Shown one piece after another: positions 34,801-48,400 of a stretch of DNA of 64,000 nt. The translations under genes were made by a program, and so were the position numbers. The stretch lies in the NCBI GenBank assembly GCA_023333565.1, contig JAJKFH010003937.1, positions 1,192,001-1,256,000 of the forward strand, read 5' to 3'. Within the stretch, counting starts at the first letter, position 1, and each line of letters starts with the position of its first letter. The notes below the pieces were generated by a model. It was not told where the DNA came from. It searched no databases and saw nothing but the letters and a program-made list of their open reading frames with translations. The DNA comes from Puffinus mauretanicus (lineage: Eukaryota; Chordata; Aves; Procellariiformes; Procellariidae).

Positions 34801-37800
34801 CATGCGTGCTCCTCAGCTGCCGGGGGAGAAGCTGCAGCTGGGGAGACTGAACGCTTCTTGCTCTGGTTATTCAGCAGAAACGTCGCAGAACTGGGAAGGA
34901 TCTGGATCCCCTGCTCCTTCTCGAGGCTCCGCAGTCACCTCCCCACTGCTGATCTGGCACCCGTGTCAGCCGGTGCCACTTTCTTCAGGAAAGCCAGGAG
35001 TTTGGGACACAGTTATTCCAGCCTCAGTTTTCAGCCTGCCTGCCAGTTAAGCAGCAAGGGTTGCCGTACATAAATATTTTTTCAGAAATCTGATATTATT
35101 CCCTACTGCCAATTAGGTTTAGCATAAGCATTTTTTCCCAGCTCTTTTTCCACTCCGTGGACAAGCTTGATGTTTTTCTTCCTAAGCTGGGCTGAAAAGT
35201 CAGCAAGCTGAGTGATTTGCAGAATGGAAAGTTTAAAAAACCATGGATATGGCAAAACATTTGGTTTTAACTTTTTAAATGGAAGCAAAAGGTTTGGATG
35301 TGTCCAAGTCAAAGTGTTTAATTTGGATTCATTAAACTAAATCAAAATTCTGCATTGCAGTCTGGTTTGACAGAAGATGCCCACAATGTCTGAATGATGT
35401 TTCCCTGGACTTACGATTGTTTGTAGGCACCAAGCTGATTTCACTGTGGTTACCCCTCTTCAGGACCAATAAATAAATCATATTAAAACTTAATTTTGTA
35501 ATGCTCTCCCAAGCAAGTTATGGCAGCCATAAGGAAAGGGTAGAGTCGCAGGAAGGAGGTGAGTGGCTTTGTGCTGTTGATAAGAGAAGAACTAGTGGTT
35601 TTTAAACCAGTCTGCCTGCTAAGCCCATATTAAACTGGACATGATGTTGAAGACTTCTACCCCATTTTGAACTATTTGTCGTGCCTTTGTAATCCTGTTT
35701 TATTCTACAGAACTGGAAAACTTCCCTTGCATGTCTGTATTGCACAAACCACTTGGGTGTGTATCAGCCCTTATCCAAAATTCTCTTTGAAATACCACCC
35801 TTATTGAATTCTAATGGCAGTCTATGCCTACACAGTTTATTAAATATTGAATGATTACCTCAGCTACAGAGTATCTTGAGGCTGATAAATTCCAGATAAG
35901 AAGCTGAATAAAATACGTATTTATAATTAAACTAACTAAATTAACTCTAAAACTTGTAACGTATCTTGTCTAGTACAGCCTTCTTACTGCACTTAAAATC
36001 ATGACTAGAACAAAAAGGGCCACACAAATATAAAACTCTTTCTGTTAAGGGAATAATTGCTGTTTAGGAACCTTGTTCATGTTTATGAATAGAAACCAAT
36101 TTTTAAAAAATTAGAGTACTACAGAAATCCATGACTCTATATAATTCAGGCTGTTGGGGCAATAAATAAACTCGAAGCATGAGAACACAACTACTTCCTT
36201 TCTGAAATGTCGGAAGCCATATTTCACAGAAAATACGAATAATGTGCTTTTCTTTGGGCATTTCTTAGGAATAAGAGGTCAAACTCTTAAAAGGGATCTC
36301 AGCCTAGACTTCAAATTTGGATTGGTCTTTATTTTCATACCCCTGAATGCATTTACTCAACTAAGAAGTAGAGCATCTTACGGGGTTTCATTTTTCCTCT
36401 GTTTTTGAGGGACATGGTTAAAGACTGCTTAGTTGCCCCAGCTCCAGAGGTATGAATTTCTCCACCACTCCAGATTCAAAACAAAGATCATCCCCAGCTG
36501 AACAACCACATAGTGATGATTGGTTATTTGGGTAGCAAAGTTACGCCAGAAAGAAACCATCATGTCCTACTATGTGAGCTCATTGGGACTTCTGCAATCA
36601 GGCTAGCCTTGGCTTATTGTGGCCTAATGTGTTTCAAATAGGCAGGAAAGATGAAGATTAATCTCAGAGGGTTGTGATGATCCAGTGGTCAGGGTGCTTT
36701 AATCACACTTTGTACGGGGTGGAGCACAATAATGGGACACAATTTATTTTGAACTTGTACAACATACACTGTGGATTGCAAGGACCCTAGAGATGTGAAC
36801 TGAGACACGTACTCATCATTTTCCCCTGGAAAAGAAAAAGATGGAGGGATCGTCACAGACACATGTTGAAGATTTTCAATTATCAACAAGTAAAGTAAAA
36901 ATTGGTTTAAAAAAACCCTTTAGGCTGGCAGACACTTTGCTGAGAAAGATGGGTTGGAAGTTGGCGAAGGTTTTAAATCAGGGACTTACAGGGACTGGTT
37001 GTCGCTCATCCTTCCTTTCAATCCCATCAGGAGACACTAGTGGTGCAGGAGTCCAGTGCAGAGAAATGTCTCCATGGCTCTGGAAAGCGTAGCAACCTGT
37101 TCATGTTTTGGGCTTTTACAACTCCGTGGAAACCCACGCCTACACCCATAAGTAGATTTTTTGTATGGCTTCTACCTCATTTCCCTTTAAAGCAGATTAG
37201 TTTTATCTGCTATAGCTAGCTAGTTCCTAGTCAATCACATCATAGACTACTCAGTAACAAAACATCTTTGCAGTTCCATGCAGAATTGATTACTCCATGT
37301 TCTGGTTTATCTACTTTAGGATGGCTGGGACCATATATACCTCGGTGCCCTGTGATACCTCATACTAGTAAAGGTCATGGGACGCTCATCCTTGAGATCG
37401 TTGGTACTCTGTTGGACTCTCAGCTCTATCCAGACCTGCTATATTTTGTCTTTAGCAAGAAGCATAAATACAATGATTGTGCTGATCCAACAGATCATAT
37501 GCTATATAATGTCAGTGCATAAAAGACAGCATCACACAATGACATAAATCTGAAATGCAAACATCAATCATAGCTTTTCAGCTTTTTTTTAATGAATGGT
37601 TGACTGGTTGTGAACTAACTGTTGTGTTTAATTTTGCACATTTTTTGGTATAAATATACCTAGTGGCCATGCCTATAGTTTCCTGACTTGATGCGTGGTC
37701 TGCCAGTTTGGGAAGTACTCACAAGTAGCGTTTCTGAAGTAATAGAGGAAGGCAACTAAACCCAATTATTTTTCCCTCTTTGGGAAGCTTCTCCCTATTT

Positions 37801-40800
37801 GGTGAAAAGCTTAACAAGGGTTAATTAAAAGCCCTCAGAGTATTTCCACTAGTCTTTCCATAAGTCTTTCTACTAACTTCAGCAAGCTTAGGATCAGGCC
37901 TTAAATACTGTATGCCATAGGGATGGAAGTCTAAAGTGAATAATGAAAAGAGGATAGAAGTGACAGGAATGAGAAATAATGCTGATTACGGAAGAATGAA
38001 TGACCCAAAATATCGAAACCCCAGTAGACTTGTGTCTTGACACCTCCTACCCGTGCTGTAAATAACAGCAAGACACATAAGTAATAGTCTTTTCTATCTA
38101 ATCTTGCCAGAATTGCTCAAGAAATATCTTTTGGGGGGATTAACTGTTCCTGAACTGTTTCTTCAGCCTATTAGTTGAGAAAGCCTTTTTTCTTGTCATG
38201 TCTTTCTCACCTATGAGATTTTTCTTTGGAAAAAAACCAACCCTATCCCAGAAACCATAGTTTTTCAGATCCTGTTAGAAAACACCACATTCTGCTTGTC
38301 CTTTTATCTTGCTGTATTGAAGAAACAAGTAATGCTGCCACACGCATCTGGAAACGAAATGCTCGGGGATAACAGACTCAGCAAACTTGGAAGGAGTAGT
38401 TTTGCAGAAAACAAAATAAGGGTACTGTTCTTGTTAAAAAAAACCCCATCCAAGCCCTTTCAACATATGTTCAGTAAATCACTGACGGAGAACTTAATAA
38501 TGAGGACTATATTTTAAAGCATCTTCCCCTGGTAGAGACAGCAGTAGATAAATAGGGTGATTTCTGCAGTTGCAGAGCCTGGTTGCAGTCAGGAGGGATT
38601 CCAAGTGATCCAAGTATGTAGCTAGAACATATTTTGCTAGCATGGCTGAAAGCCTGACAGATCATTGTTTTTGTAAGGTATGTCACAATTGCCAATTCCC
38701 GCTTTTCAAAGCCCATACCCACCTCTACCTACAGGTGCTCACATAAACAAAGTCCTCCTCAGAATTCGTGCTCCTTTAATATACATATAGGTAAAATCCT
38801 TCTCTTAATTTGTCTTGGAGCTAATATGATACATCTTATTCAGAAGTTACTGAAATGATATATTCTACATTATTCTGAAAAGCAGATTATCAGAAAATGC
38901 CTCCTTGGCTTTCTACATGCAAAGTATAACAATAAAGAAGTTGAGGAAATGAGACATAGCACTTTGTTACCAGAATCTCTTAGAAGATTTAAAGTTCAGT
39001 TTGGATAATGTATCACCTCTTAGAATTTTTATTGCAGGTCCTGCGCTTTTTTCGCCCACATTATAATACAGCTTTCTATGGTGAAAGTCATCTAACACAG
39101 CGCTTAATAAAGTTGCACAGCAAGTAATCTTATCCTTTGGTGGATAAAGGTAATAACCTGGAATATTCATGGATATTATCTGTGTCTCTATCTGTATCTC
39201 TGTCTATCTATCTATCTATAGTAATTTACCAAGAAAGATTACAGAAGCAAGGGTTATTATAATGCTCAGGAAAGAAATAGCTATATTTCTCTTAGGAAAG
39301 AGAGAAGTATAGGAAGAATGAACAAGATTAATAATCTAGTTTTCTTCTTATCAGTTCAGGAATGGAGGAGAGAGGTTATTTTTCTGCCTTCCTCATTGTG
39401 GGATCTCTGTGGATAACTGAGAGCAAGCTGAGGCTGTAATGAGCCTCCACTCCTTTCTGCGACAGTAGCAGGACAAGGCTGCAGCCCCTAAACCTATATG
39501 GTCTGACTCACACCTACATGATCTGACTGAGGAAGAGGTAGTAAATGCTTGCTGCTATAGTCAGGGACACCATCCACGCCAGAGTATCTTCAGGGGGATG
39601 GTTTACGCACTGCTACATCCCCTTCGCCACCACAGATCAGACCATTTTATTTAATGCCGGAAAACCACACAAACCCTTTGCTCAAATTTGTTGTGGATTA
39701 AACCCTCATGGGATCTCACTAAAGCAAAATGACTTTTGAAGACATACTTGTAAAAATCAGAGCATTTCTCCGAGTTCTGTCATTGTATGTTCGTGTTTGC
39801 AGTGCTATAAACTTGTGCCATCACTTTCATTACAGACCCATATTTTCAGTGATGCATGTCTTGTCAGAAAAAATTATTTTAAAGCTGAGATTTAACAGTG
39901 CAGTCCTCATCCTGTGTGGCTTATAAAGAAAAAAATCCCAAACCGTACTTTAAAATAAAAATATTGATTTTAGCTGATTCATGACTCAGTGGATAATTAC
40001 GAGCTTTTATTCTGCTTTGGGAACCCTGGGAATACAGGGCTTGGATGTCCCTGCTGTTAAGGGAGATGGGCTGCCTCTAGAATTACACTTTCAGTTTATC
40101 AGACCAAGCAAGCTGTTTGCTGATAATGCACCCGAGTTTGCTTCAACATTGCTTTATCATCTCCTCCAGCTGCAATAGCCCATCAAGTCTTTCTAAGGCA
40201 GTTTTTACTTGCCCCTAAGATGGGCAAATTCTTATGAGATTTCCTTCTGGAAATCATGCCAGGGACCACATGGAATTCATGAGCAGAAATTTTCCAGCTT
40301 TTTGGAATCAAAGATTCAGATTTTCTGCCCTTTCAATCACCTTGCCATCTCTGAACAATGTATAGGCAAATAATTCACGCGGATGTGAATACTCTCCGAC
40401 TGATTTATATTAGATGCAACTAAGGAGGCAGGCTGAGTGCCTGTAACGTGGCAGCAGACTGCAAGCTGTGACATCTAGGATGGCTTCAGGCAAGCTCTTT
40501 GCTCTTGGACTGCCCCACTGTGACAGTGTGGGCATGGGACTTGCACCCAGAACATTGTCAAGGTGCCCTCAGCCATGGCAAGACCTCCCCAGGCCAAAGG
40601 CAACTGTACAGTCGTTGTACATATTCCAGTACAGCAGTTTGCATACCTGACACACAGACAAACACGCTCACTTTTCCTCTCATAGTTCTTAAATTATTAA
40701 ACAGAATTTAAACCAGTTGCTTAATTCCCTATCTGCTAAGCGGACAGGTATTACTAAACATGATCTTCTGGCCTGACATGTGGATTAAGAAGACTGAAAT

Positions 40801-43800
40801 GCATGTTGTATATATAAAACAGGCCTTCCCACCATATCCTGCTCCCAGGGCGGGTCCTTTTCTCTTTCGGCAGCCCAAAAGTCTGCTTTGGCAGGTGGCT
40901 GGTGACCTCCACCGAGCAAGGAGGACATGTTAGGGTCATGACCAAAAGAAGAGGGCACAGCTGGAACAATAATATTTGAGGGATTTTGAGTGTTATAATG
41001 GTCTCCTTGAAACCATAACTGAGGCCTTTAGCTGGTCTTGATAGTAGGTCCTTCAGTGCCAGGAGCCAGAGGACAGGCTTACTCATACATCCTAAAGCAC
41101 ACATTCCTCTTTCACCTCAAACGTTCAGCATCTGCTTCTGGCCAAAGCTGCCTTGAAATCCAGACAGCACGTGTCCACATGTGCCACTTTTATGGAGCAC
41201 TTGATCTCTCTTGTCCAACTCCTTTCGAGGTGTTTCCAAACATCACCGTGCATTGATAACCGCTGCCAAGTTCCTCCAGAGCGTGACCACGGCCACCGAG
41301 GTGGCTCTTACTCCAGGCCCTTCAGACAAAATACCTTGATGAGAAAGTGCAAGCAAGACTCAATGCAGACATCCTCTTGTCTAAGAGACCTAGCATGCAA
41401 TTTAGTAGCTAGATCTGAAATGGTCTTTTGAAAGGTCTTTTGTCTGAAAGGGGTCACTGACAATTGAATCTCTGCCCTGCCAATGTATGTTAAAGATTTT
41501 CCTGAGGAGCAGACGTGCAGTTTATACTAATTGGATCGAATTTTTTATTCTCTGCATGTGCTCTCCAATATAACTCATTGTAATGCTCTTTCCTTCCCTT
41601 AAGATAACACCGAAGAAAAGACAGACTGTCAGATGTTAAAAAGGTCTACTGAGAAAAAAATAAGGAAAGTATCAGAGTTTCAAGTTGTGGTTGCTTCCCT
41701 CCACTAACTTGCAAGAAAGGTTAGAAAAAAATAAATTCAAAATCCACTATGACCTTACATAGCTGGTATAAAAAAGAGGGAGAAGCCTATGTACAGAGGG
41801 GAGAAATTATGATAGCTGGAAATCCCAAATGGCAACATTGCTTGCAAATGAGGAAATATTGCAGAGGATATGTAGTAAGACAACCTCAATTTCTCTGCAT
41901 TTAGAGCCATTATTGAAGACGTTGTTTCAGTTTTAAAAAAATGGACCTAGAAGAGAAAAAAAAGCTTCAACATCATCTAGCTATAGGGCTGCAGGGACAC
42001 TGCCTGTGTCTCCAGGCATGGAGATACCCCCAGCTGCAGTGCTTCCTCACCTCCCAGGGTCCGGAGGTAGAGGATGAACAACTCCTTGAAGCTAATTGAA
42101 TTATACTGATTTTAAATGAAAAGAGAATAAATGTTTTTTTAGCAATAATTAGATTTTTTTTCTTTTACATAAGAGAAAATATCATTGCCAGGACAGTGAA
42201 AACACGTTTTGAGCTTTCTGTCCCGATCCTTGGGGGCTTCAGCTTCCCCACAAATAACGAAAGTGGGGACTTTCTGTGACAATGTAATCCACCTAAAACT
42301 TGTGATGAAGAGTGGAAGATCCTCAACACTGTGAAAAGAAATCAGTCAGCAACTTCTTTAATTTTTCTTTCTTTATAGCTACCAGATCAATGAGATACTC
42401 ATGAATGCAGAGGAAATTCTTACATGAATACTGCTAAAGCATTATCATTTCCAGAGCTTGCCAAGAAAACGCAGGTGTTCCTCAGGTCCTGAGTAATAAC
42501 AATCCAGGGCTCCTGGGTCTGGATGACAGGTATTCATGACAAAAGGAACTAATCTTTCTGCATGGGAGATAATTGCAGGTGATGTTTATTATGCCTAGGA
42601 TTGATAAAAATCAAATAGTGATTAAGAACATAGATGAAACTTCATCATTTTCTTCTTTTCTGCCTTATAATTAGATTTTGTAGCTAGACTCTCAACTATC
42701 AGGGGAAATTTAATATAAGAAAAGTCAAAGATGTTCTAGAATATTATGATATAAAGTATATAACAGATCACTTCAGGGTCTCTGTCCTCACTTGCTCCCT
42801 CCACAAATCTTAAATCTTCTTGTGTGGTTGCTTTTTTGTTTTCTCATGGCTGCTCTGACCTTTATCAGAAGAGTGTTTTAAAAAGACAAATGGATTAGCT
42901 AGTAGACATGAAAATAATCTATATGAATGTGGATTAAATTCACTTTTTCCATTGTAGGAAGGAACTCGAGGCCAGTCATGAGAAATCCTTGGTAAAAATA
43001 AACTGAAGCTGTCCCTGTTTGTCTACAGCTAATAATTGCACAGTACTACTGTGAACTGGGTAGTTTTCCAAATTGTTCCATCAGTGGCTTGCTGATCCTG
43101 GACGCCACTTTGGCTCTGTCTCTCTGCATGAGTTTTACAGAAGTTTTCTTTCATTATCGGTAACCCACATGGAGTACGCTGACTGATAAGAACACAGAAG
43201 AAAGAAGCCAATATTTGCTATTTCATTGTTCGGGTTTATTTTAAACATTTACTGCATTAAAAAAAAAAAAAATGGAGATGACAAGGCAGAGGTATAGTTG
43301 ACTGAAAGGCTATGAGTTTTTTAGCAGAGTTTTACCCACATGCTCTACACTAGTGCAGAGAAGAAGGATATTGTCAGCCTATTGAACACCGGCTGCAGTG
43401 GCAGCTATGTATTTTGGAAAAATATTAAAGTCTGTGTCAAAACCAGACCTCAGTACTTTTTGGTTAAACTACTTAATGAAAGGAAGACTAGTCCTGGTGG
43501 ATTTTTCCCATGTTCGTAGGAGAAGAGTGGCAGTATGTTGTTTTGGCCGTGCATACTCTGTTACAGAACTGATTCTTTTTTAATGTGAGACTTTTACACT
43601 CAAAAAAGGTAGACGGATATGATGCCCTGTGTTTTGGTGGGAGTTTCCAAATGGTTATTTTTTTGAAATTAGTCACTTACTGAGCTCTCTCTTGGAAACT
43701 TAACTCCTGTTTCTTCTTGTCTGGTAATGTTAACCTAAAGAAAAGTTAACTAGTTCTTGTATTCGTGTTATTGCCTTGCTCTCATTCATCCCTTCTGTAA

Positions 43801-45192
43801 GGCTACTTCACTTCAAGACTAGAGGGAAAACAAGATCTTATTACATATATGAATGCTTTGCTACTGATGTCACCAAGAGAGGATTCAGACCATCTTTCAT
43901 TTTCGTGCCTGAGACCTAACCTATAAAGGCAGTATGGATGGCTCAGTCATCCTCGGCCTTTGGGTCATGATGAGAACTGGAGGAAAAAAAAAAAAGAAGG
44001 GTTTAAAGCCCTTCATCAAGCAATTCATTATTTCCTGAGGAACAGAGTAGTCCTTCCAAAAAGCGCCAGTACATTAAAAGCTTACTTCATCATTATGCAA
44101 TTTTGAAGACATGGTCTTTTAAATAGTCTGAGATATTATTAATCAATCAATAGCAGTATCTTTTATTGACCATGCACATAAATTATATCGTATAAGCCAA
44201 ATGAAATTAAGCAAGATGAAATTAAAGAAATTAGTGTGATAGAGTTACCCTGTTTCTTAGCAGACACTAATCTCCAGGCAATTTAAACTAATGCTTGATA
44301 CGTAGCTTTCTGATCCATGCATCCTCACACATTGCAGTATGTCTTTGCCCAACGAAATGCAAGAGGATTTTGCTTAATTCTTCAGCGATATTCCCGTCCA
44401 ACTTGGTATGCTATCAGCACATTCATTGCCTTGCATTTTCATTTTTCTTAAATTCATTTACAGTCCTGCAGAGCATTTTGACTTCTTGACTCAGGTGTCT
44501 CTGTCAGCTCTTGTAGGTCAGATACATCTCCTGCTGCTCCAGGCAGGCTGCCGCACCTGCATATATCAGCTATAGCCACTCACTCACTCACTCATCAATT
44601 AGTTTTGCATTTGTATTTTTTCTGGAACATGCTCTGCTCTAGGCCCAAGGAGAGCCATCGCACATGATTTGCAATGAAATGAATGTCGTGTTTGCTCCCA
44701 ACTGGAGCTGAGTTCCCAGTGGAACTACAAATGGGGTATCTCAGAGATAAAGTCCTGTTTGGTGTCAATAAAGGATAGCAGAATCAGCTTTTCCAGTTTA
44801 TTATGATCTTAAAAATTTGATACAAGAAGGCAAGAATTTTTTCAAACAGGGGCTGGTGCTCCATCTCTCTTGATTACAAAGAAAATGCCAGTACAGGTGC
44901 ATTTATGGTAATTTCACATGACAACCTGTTTGTGGTCGATGGCAAAATGATTGTTTTGAATTAACAGAGAAACCAAGTATGGTTAGTATTCACTTCCTCT
45001 TTGCCCTCCATTTTGATTGTAAAATGTTGACTTAGATTCACAGATTCTAACTAAAAACTTTTAAGCTAATAACAATTTAAGACGAAAAGGCTGAACTGAT
45101 AGCAAGGGCATGCCGTACCTCATTAATAGTGCTTCCCAAACTATGAGCCTGGAAATAACATAGCTATTTTAAAAAGACTGCCTGGGCTTATG
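28867..45192. other. Intergenic desert, no gene recognised
   Basis: About 16 kb of AT-rich DNA with no exon or mobile element recognised by eye. It contains a TATC microsatellite at 39177-39220 and A-runs near 32273 and 43259-43273. Short open frames here are chance. Confidence 0.5.
39177..39220. repeat. TATC tetranucleotide microsatellite
   Basis: Imperfect units (TGTC, TATC, TGTATC) resolve into four pure TATC units at the right end. Confidence 0.85.
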
Positions 45193-45227
45193 GAAGGAAT
45201 TGCATAATTCCTTCATTACCATGGTAA
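45193..45227. repeat. 9 bp inverted repeat followed by a 12 bp palindrome
   Basis: GAAGGAATT/AATTCCTTC pair around GCAT (45193-45214). One base later TTACCATGGTAA (45216-45227) is a perfect palindrome. Confidence 0.65.
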
Positions 45228-45385
45228 GCCAGTTAAAGCAATAATTAAAATAAGAATTTCAAAGTCCTTAAAGTTAATGGACCTGTAGAAAAGCTTCCAG
45301 TGAAAAGAAGCCTTATAAAAACCTTAACAATATATCACAAATCCAAAGGAATCACAAAGCCAGAAGAGTTGTTACAGGGAAACAG

Positions 45386-45413
45386 CTATTAAAGGCTATT
45401 AAGCCTTTAATAG
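45386..45413. repeat. 11 bp perfect inverted repeat
   Basis: CTATTAAAGGC (45386-45396) and GCCTTTAATAG (45403-45413) pair around a 6-base loop. With one bulged A, flanking CAG and CTG extend the stem to 14 bp. It is too short for a typical pre-miRNA. Confidence 0.65.
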
Positions 45414-48400
45414 ACTGCTTTGCAATGAATCTTTTAGTTTCTTAAGGATCTATGAATTGAATGTTTCCTCCCCTGAGCTGGAATGACATTAATAAGCTTT
45501 CCAGTATATTTAAAATAGTTAAGCAATCAGGTGGAGAATTTGCAAGTGATACACAATTAGTTGAGCTCTGAAGTCCACAATTCCAGTACAGTAAGGGGGG
45601 GAAAGCAAAAGCAAGCTGTGTAAAAAATACATATGATCATGTAAATTAAAAATATTTTTGAACCCAAACTCTTCTGCCCAGCCTGAGGCAAAGATCCAAA
45701 TATCCTTCGTTAATAAAGCAGATGTATTTGGTTAGATCATCCCCATATGTATAATAACCTCCTCCCCTGCAGAACTTATTAGAAAGAGCAGAAATGGTAC
45801 TCTGCTCAATAGAAAAACAAGATGCAAAACCCATTTATTTCAATCACAAGATAAGAATTTTAATAATGGACATTTCATGCAAAGAAATGAATAGATATGA
45901 ATATCCACGTAAAATTGCTATACTAGAAGCAATTATAAAAAATAAAATACCTATCTAATTGCTAAATGGAAGTTTATGTCACTGCGTGCTCATGTATGAT
46001 GTTTTATATAGAAACAGGCACTAACATCTATGTATCGTTTTAAAAGCCTTCTGTTGCAAGCCTCTATTTTTGTCTTTGATGAGTGAGAGGGAGCCAGCCC
46101 AGTTTAAAACAAGAGGAAACTGAAATACCGCATGTCTAAAAAGAGCAAGTGTGACAAAAGTGATTTCTGCTCTGACATTTTGAAGAACTACGAGGTAAAG
46201 AGAACAAATTCTGTCTAGAAGAGTGTGGATGTGACAGATATCACTTGGTTGTCAGAACGCGGGACCACTATAAAATGTAAGTATTTAGCAAATTCAGTCC
46301 TGCTTTTCCTCTGCAAACATTGGGAATGAATTTGTTTTACCTGTCTTCAGACACCCAAGAATATTTTGGGTCTTTTAATTAGTGACTGTCTTTCTTCTTC
46401 CTCTAAACATATTCCCTGCATTTCAAATATCCAATGCTTTTCCCATGACAGTTTAAAACCTAGAGTGACTGTCACATCTCAGGTGGCCTTATGAGCAGTG
46501 CACTAGAGGCTACTCCTAGGCTTAATTACTTTCCCTGAATGAGTGTCTTTCCAGTCGCATTGCCTTCTCCTTTGGATATGGGTCTCTAAATCTTGTCAGG
46601 CACTTTTGAAGTCACCTGCACAAGCACAAACTTCTCAGGGCAAAGCTTTCCTCCCACATATATGTAGACGTAGCTAAGACAAAGTGCCTTTGGATTTGTT
46701 GGAGACCTCTACTACTCCTATTGCAAATTAACCAAGATGATCACGAGTCTCTGAAGTTAATGAACAAAGACAAAGAAAGGCACAGCTTGTGCCTTAAACA
46801 GTCATGAAGACAAAGCCACCCCGTTAGCCGTAAACCCGTGCTGGACCTCTGCCAGCGATCAGTCTGAAATTCAGCCCTACCTGAGCTCAGGTTGCTACAT
46901 CAATTCCCAAGGCAGCTCTGCTTTTCTGAGGGACCACGCCACATCCTCATGGCAAGCCTGGAAAAGGAAAGGACATCACCATCAGTTGTGACATCTGAGC
47001 TCTTGTCAAGACAGTCACAATATTTGATAGAGTCCTCGTTACGTCTGCTCGTGGGAGAAGCACTCATGGGTACTCACGGAGCCGCTTTTACACGCACATC
47101 AGTTTGCTCTCGTCTTTGTGACAATATTGACAGGAAAACATAAGAGTAGCTCAGAGCAATAATAACAGTTTTTTAAATTCAGGTGATATTTGATTGACAT
47201 GTTTTCATATGAATAACATCAGAATAGCTATGCAGCTTGCAAATAAAGATGGCATCATCTAAGTAGACTTTCAAATGCATGAATTCCTTTTTCCCAATTT
47301 TCTGAAGGCAATTCTCATTCAGTTGGTGCATGTAGCATACCAGATAATGTTTCTACAGTTTCCGGAGGCTGAAAATCAGCCTTTCTAGAAATACCTTCCA
47401 GGGTTTGGGTCAGAAAGTGTGTTGGGGTGTGCTGAATAATTCTAACCTCTGCAGATGTGTACGCAAGAAGATGAATGGTGAAAGAGCTGATGGAAAAATT
47501 TACTTCCCCTCTCTGAAAGTACTGATACTATTCTAAAGGCTGCAATATTATGGATATACTAATTTAATTCTATTTTAAATAGGGGGTTTTTGTTTGTTTG
47601 ATTTTAGTTTTTCAACAGCTCTCAAAGAAACTTATGTTAATTTTCAGATTAGTTATTCTTTTATTTCATCTGCATATAAGAAAGAGGTGAGGAATAAAAA
47701 CAGGTTGAGAATGACAAAAAATCAGAAAACAAAACTAAAAGTCACTTACACCTTTTAAAAAATCAAAATAGAACCAATTATTCTTTGCTAATAAATATAT
47801 TTTTTGTGAGAAATGGAAAGTGCACTTAAAACCTATTGACCAAGCTTTTCTTTGAGCCCTCCTTGTTGTCTTTACAGGTAAACCAAATAAAGCAGGTACA
47901 TCCATGCACTCTTTCCTTTAAATGAATACTATTCTAATATAGCTCGATATGAAGATGAAGTGTGACTCAATATCTGCCTCGCTGATGATACTGACATGGA
48001 GTGATTCCAAAATATAAATTGTGAAGCAAAAATACTGGAATATGTCATTTAACATCTTGCATTTGCAGGAATAACACAGAGAGACCAAGTTACTCTCCTA
48101 CTGAGCTTGCTCATCCACTAATTGGTCCCCAGGAAGAAAGCTCTCACCTGGTTCAGAAGCAGCCCAGGGAAAGGGAGAGCTGTGCCTTCCACCTACACAC
48201 ACATCCACCCACAAAAATCAAACTCAAAGGTTCACATGGCTTGCTGCTGCTGCTGCTGGCTTGATTTGCTTTCCTTCCTACCCTAAGAGCCCTTAAAAAT
48301 TCATCCGGCAGGCAGAAGTGCCAGAAGCATCAGCCATGTGCCTCAGGACCGATGTTTCTTTAATTCCATGAAGCAAGCTAACAGTGAGAACCCGAGCATG

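Noticed and set aside
45386..45413. A microRNA precursor
   Set aside because: The stem is 11-14 bp, well short of the roughly 30 bp needed for Drosha and Dicer processing.
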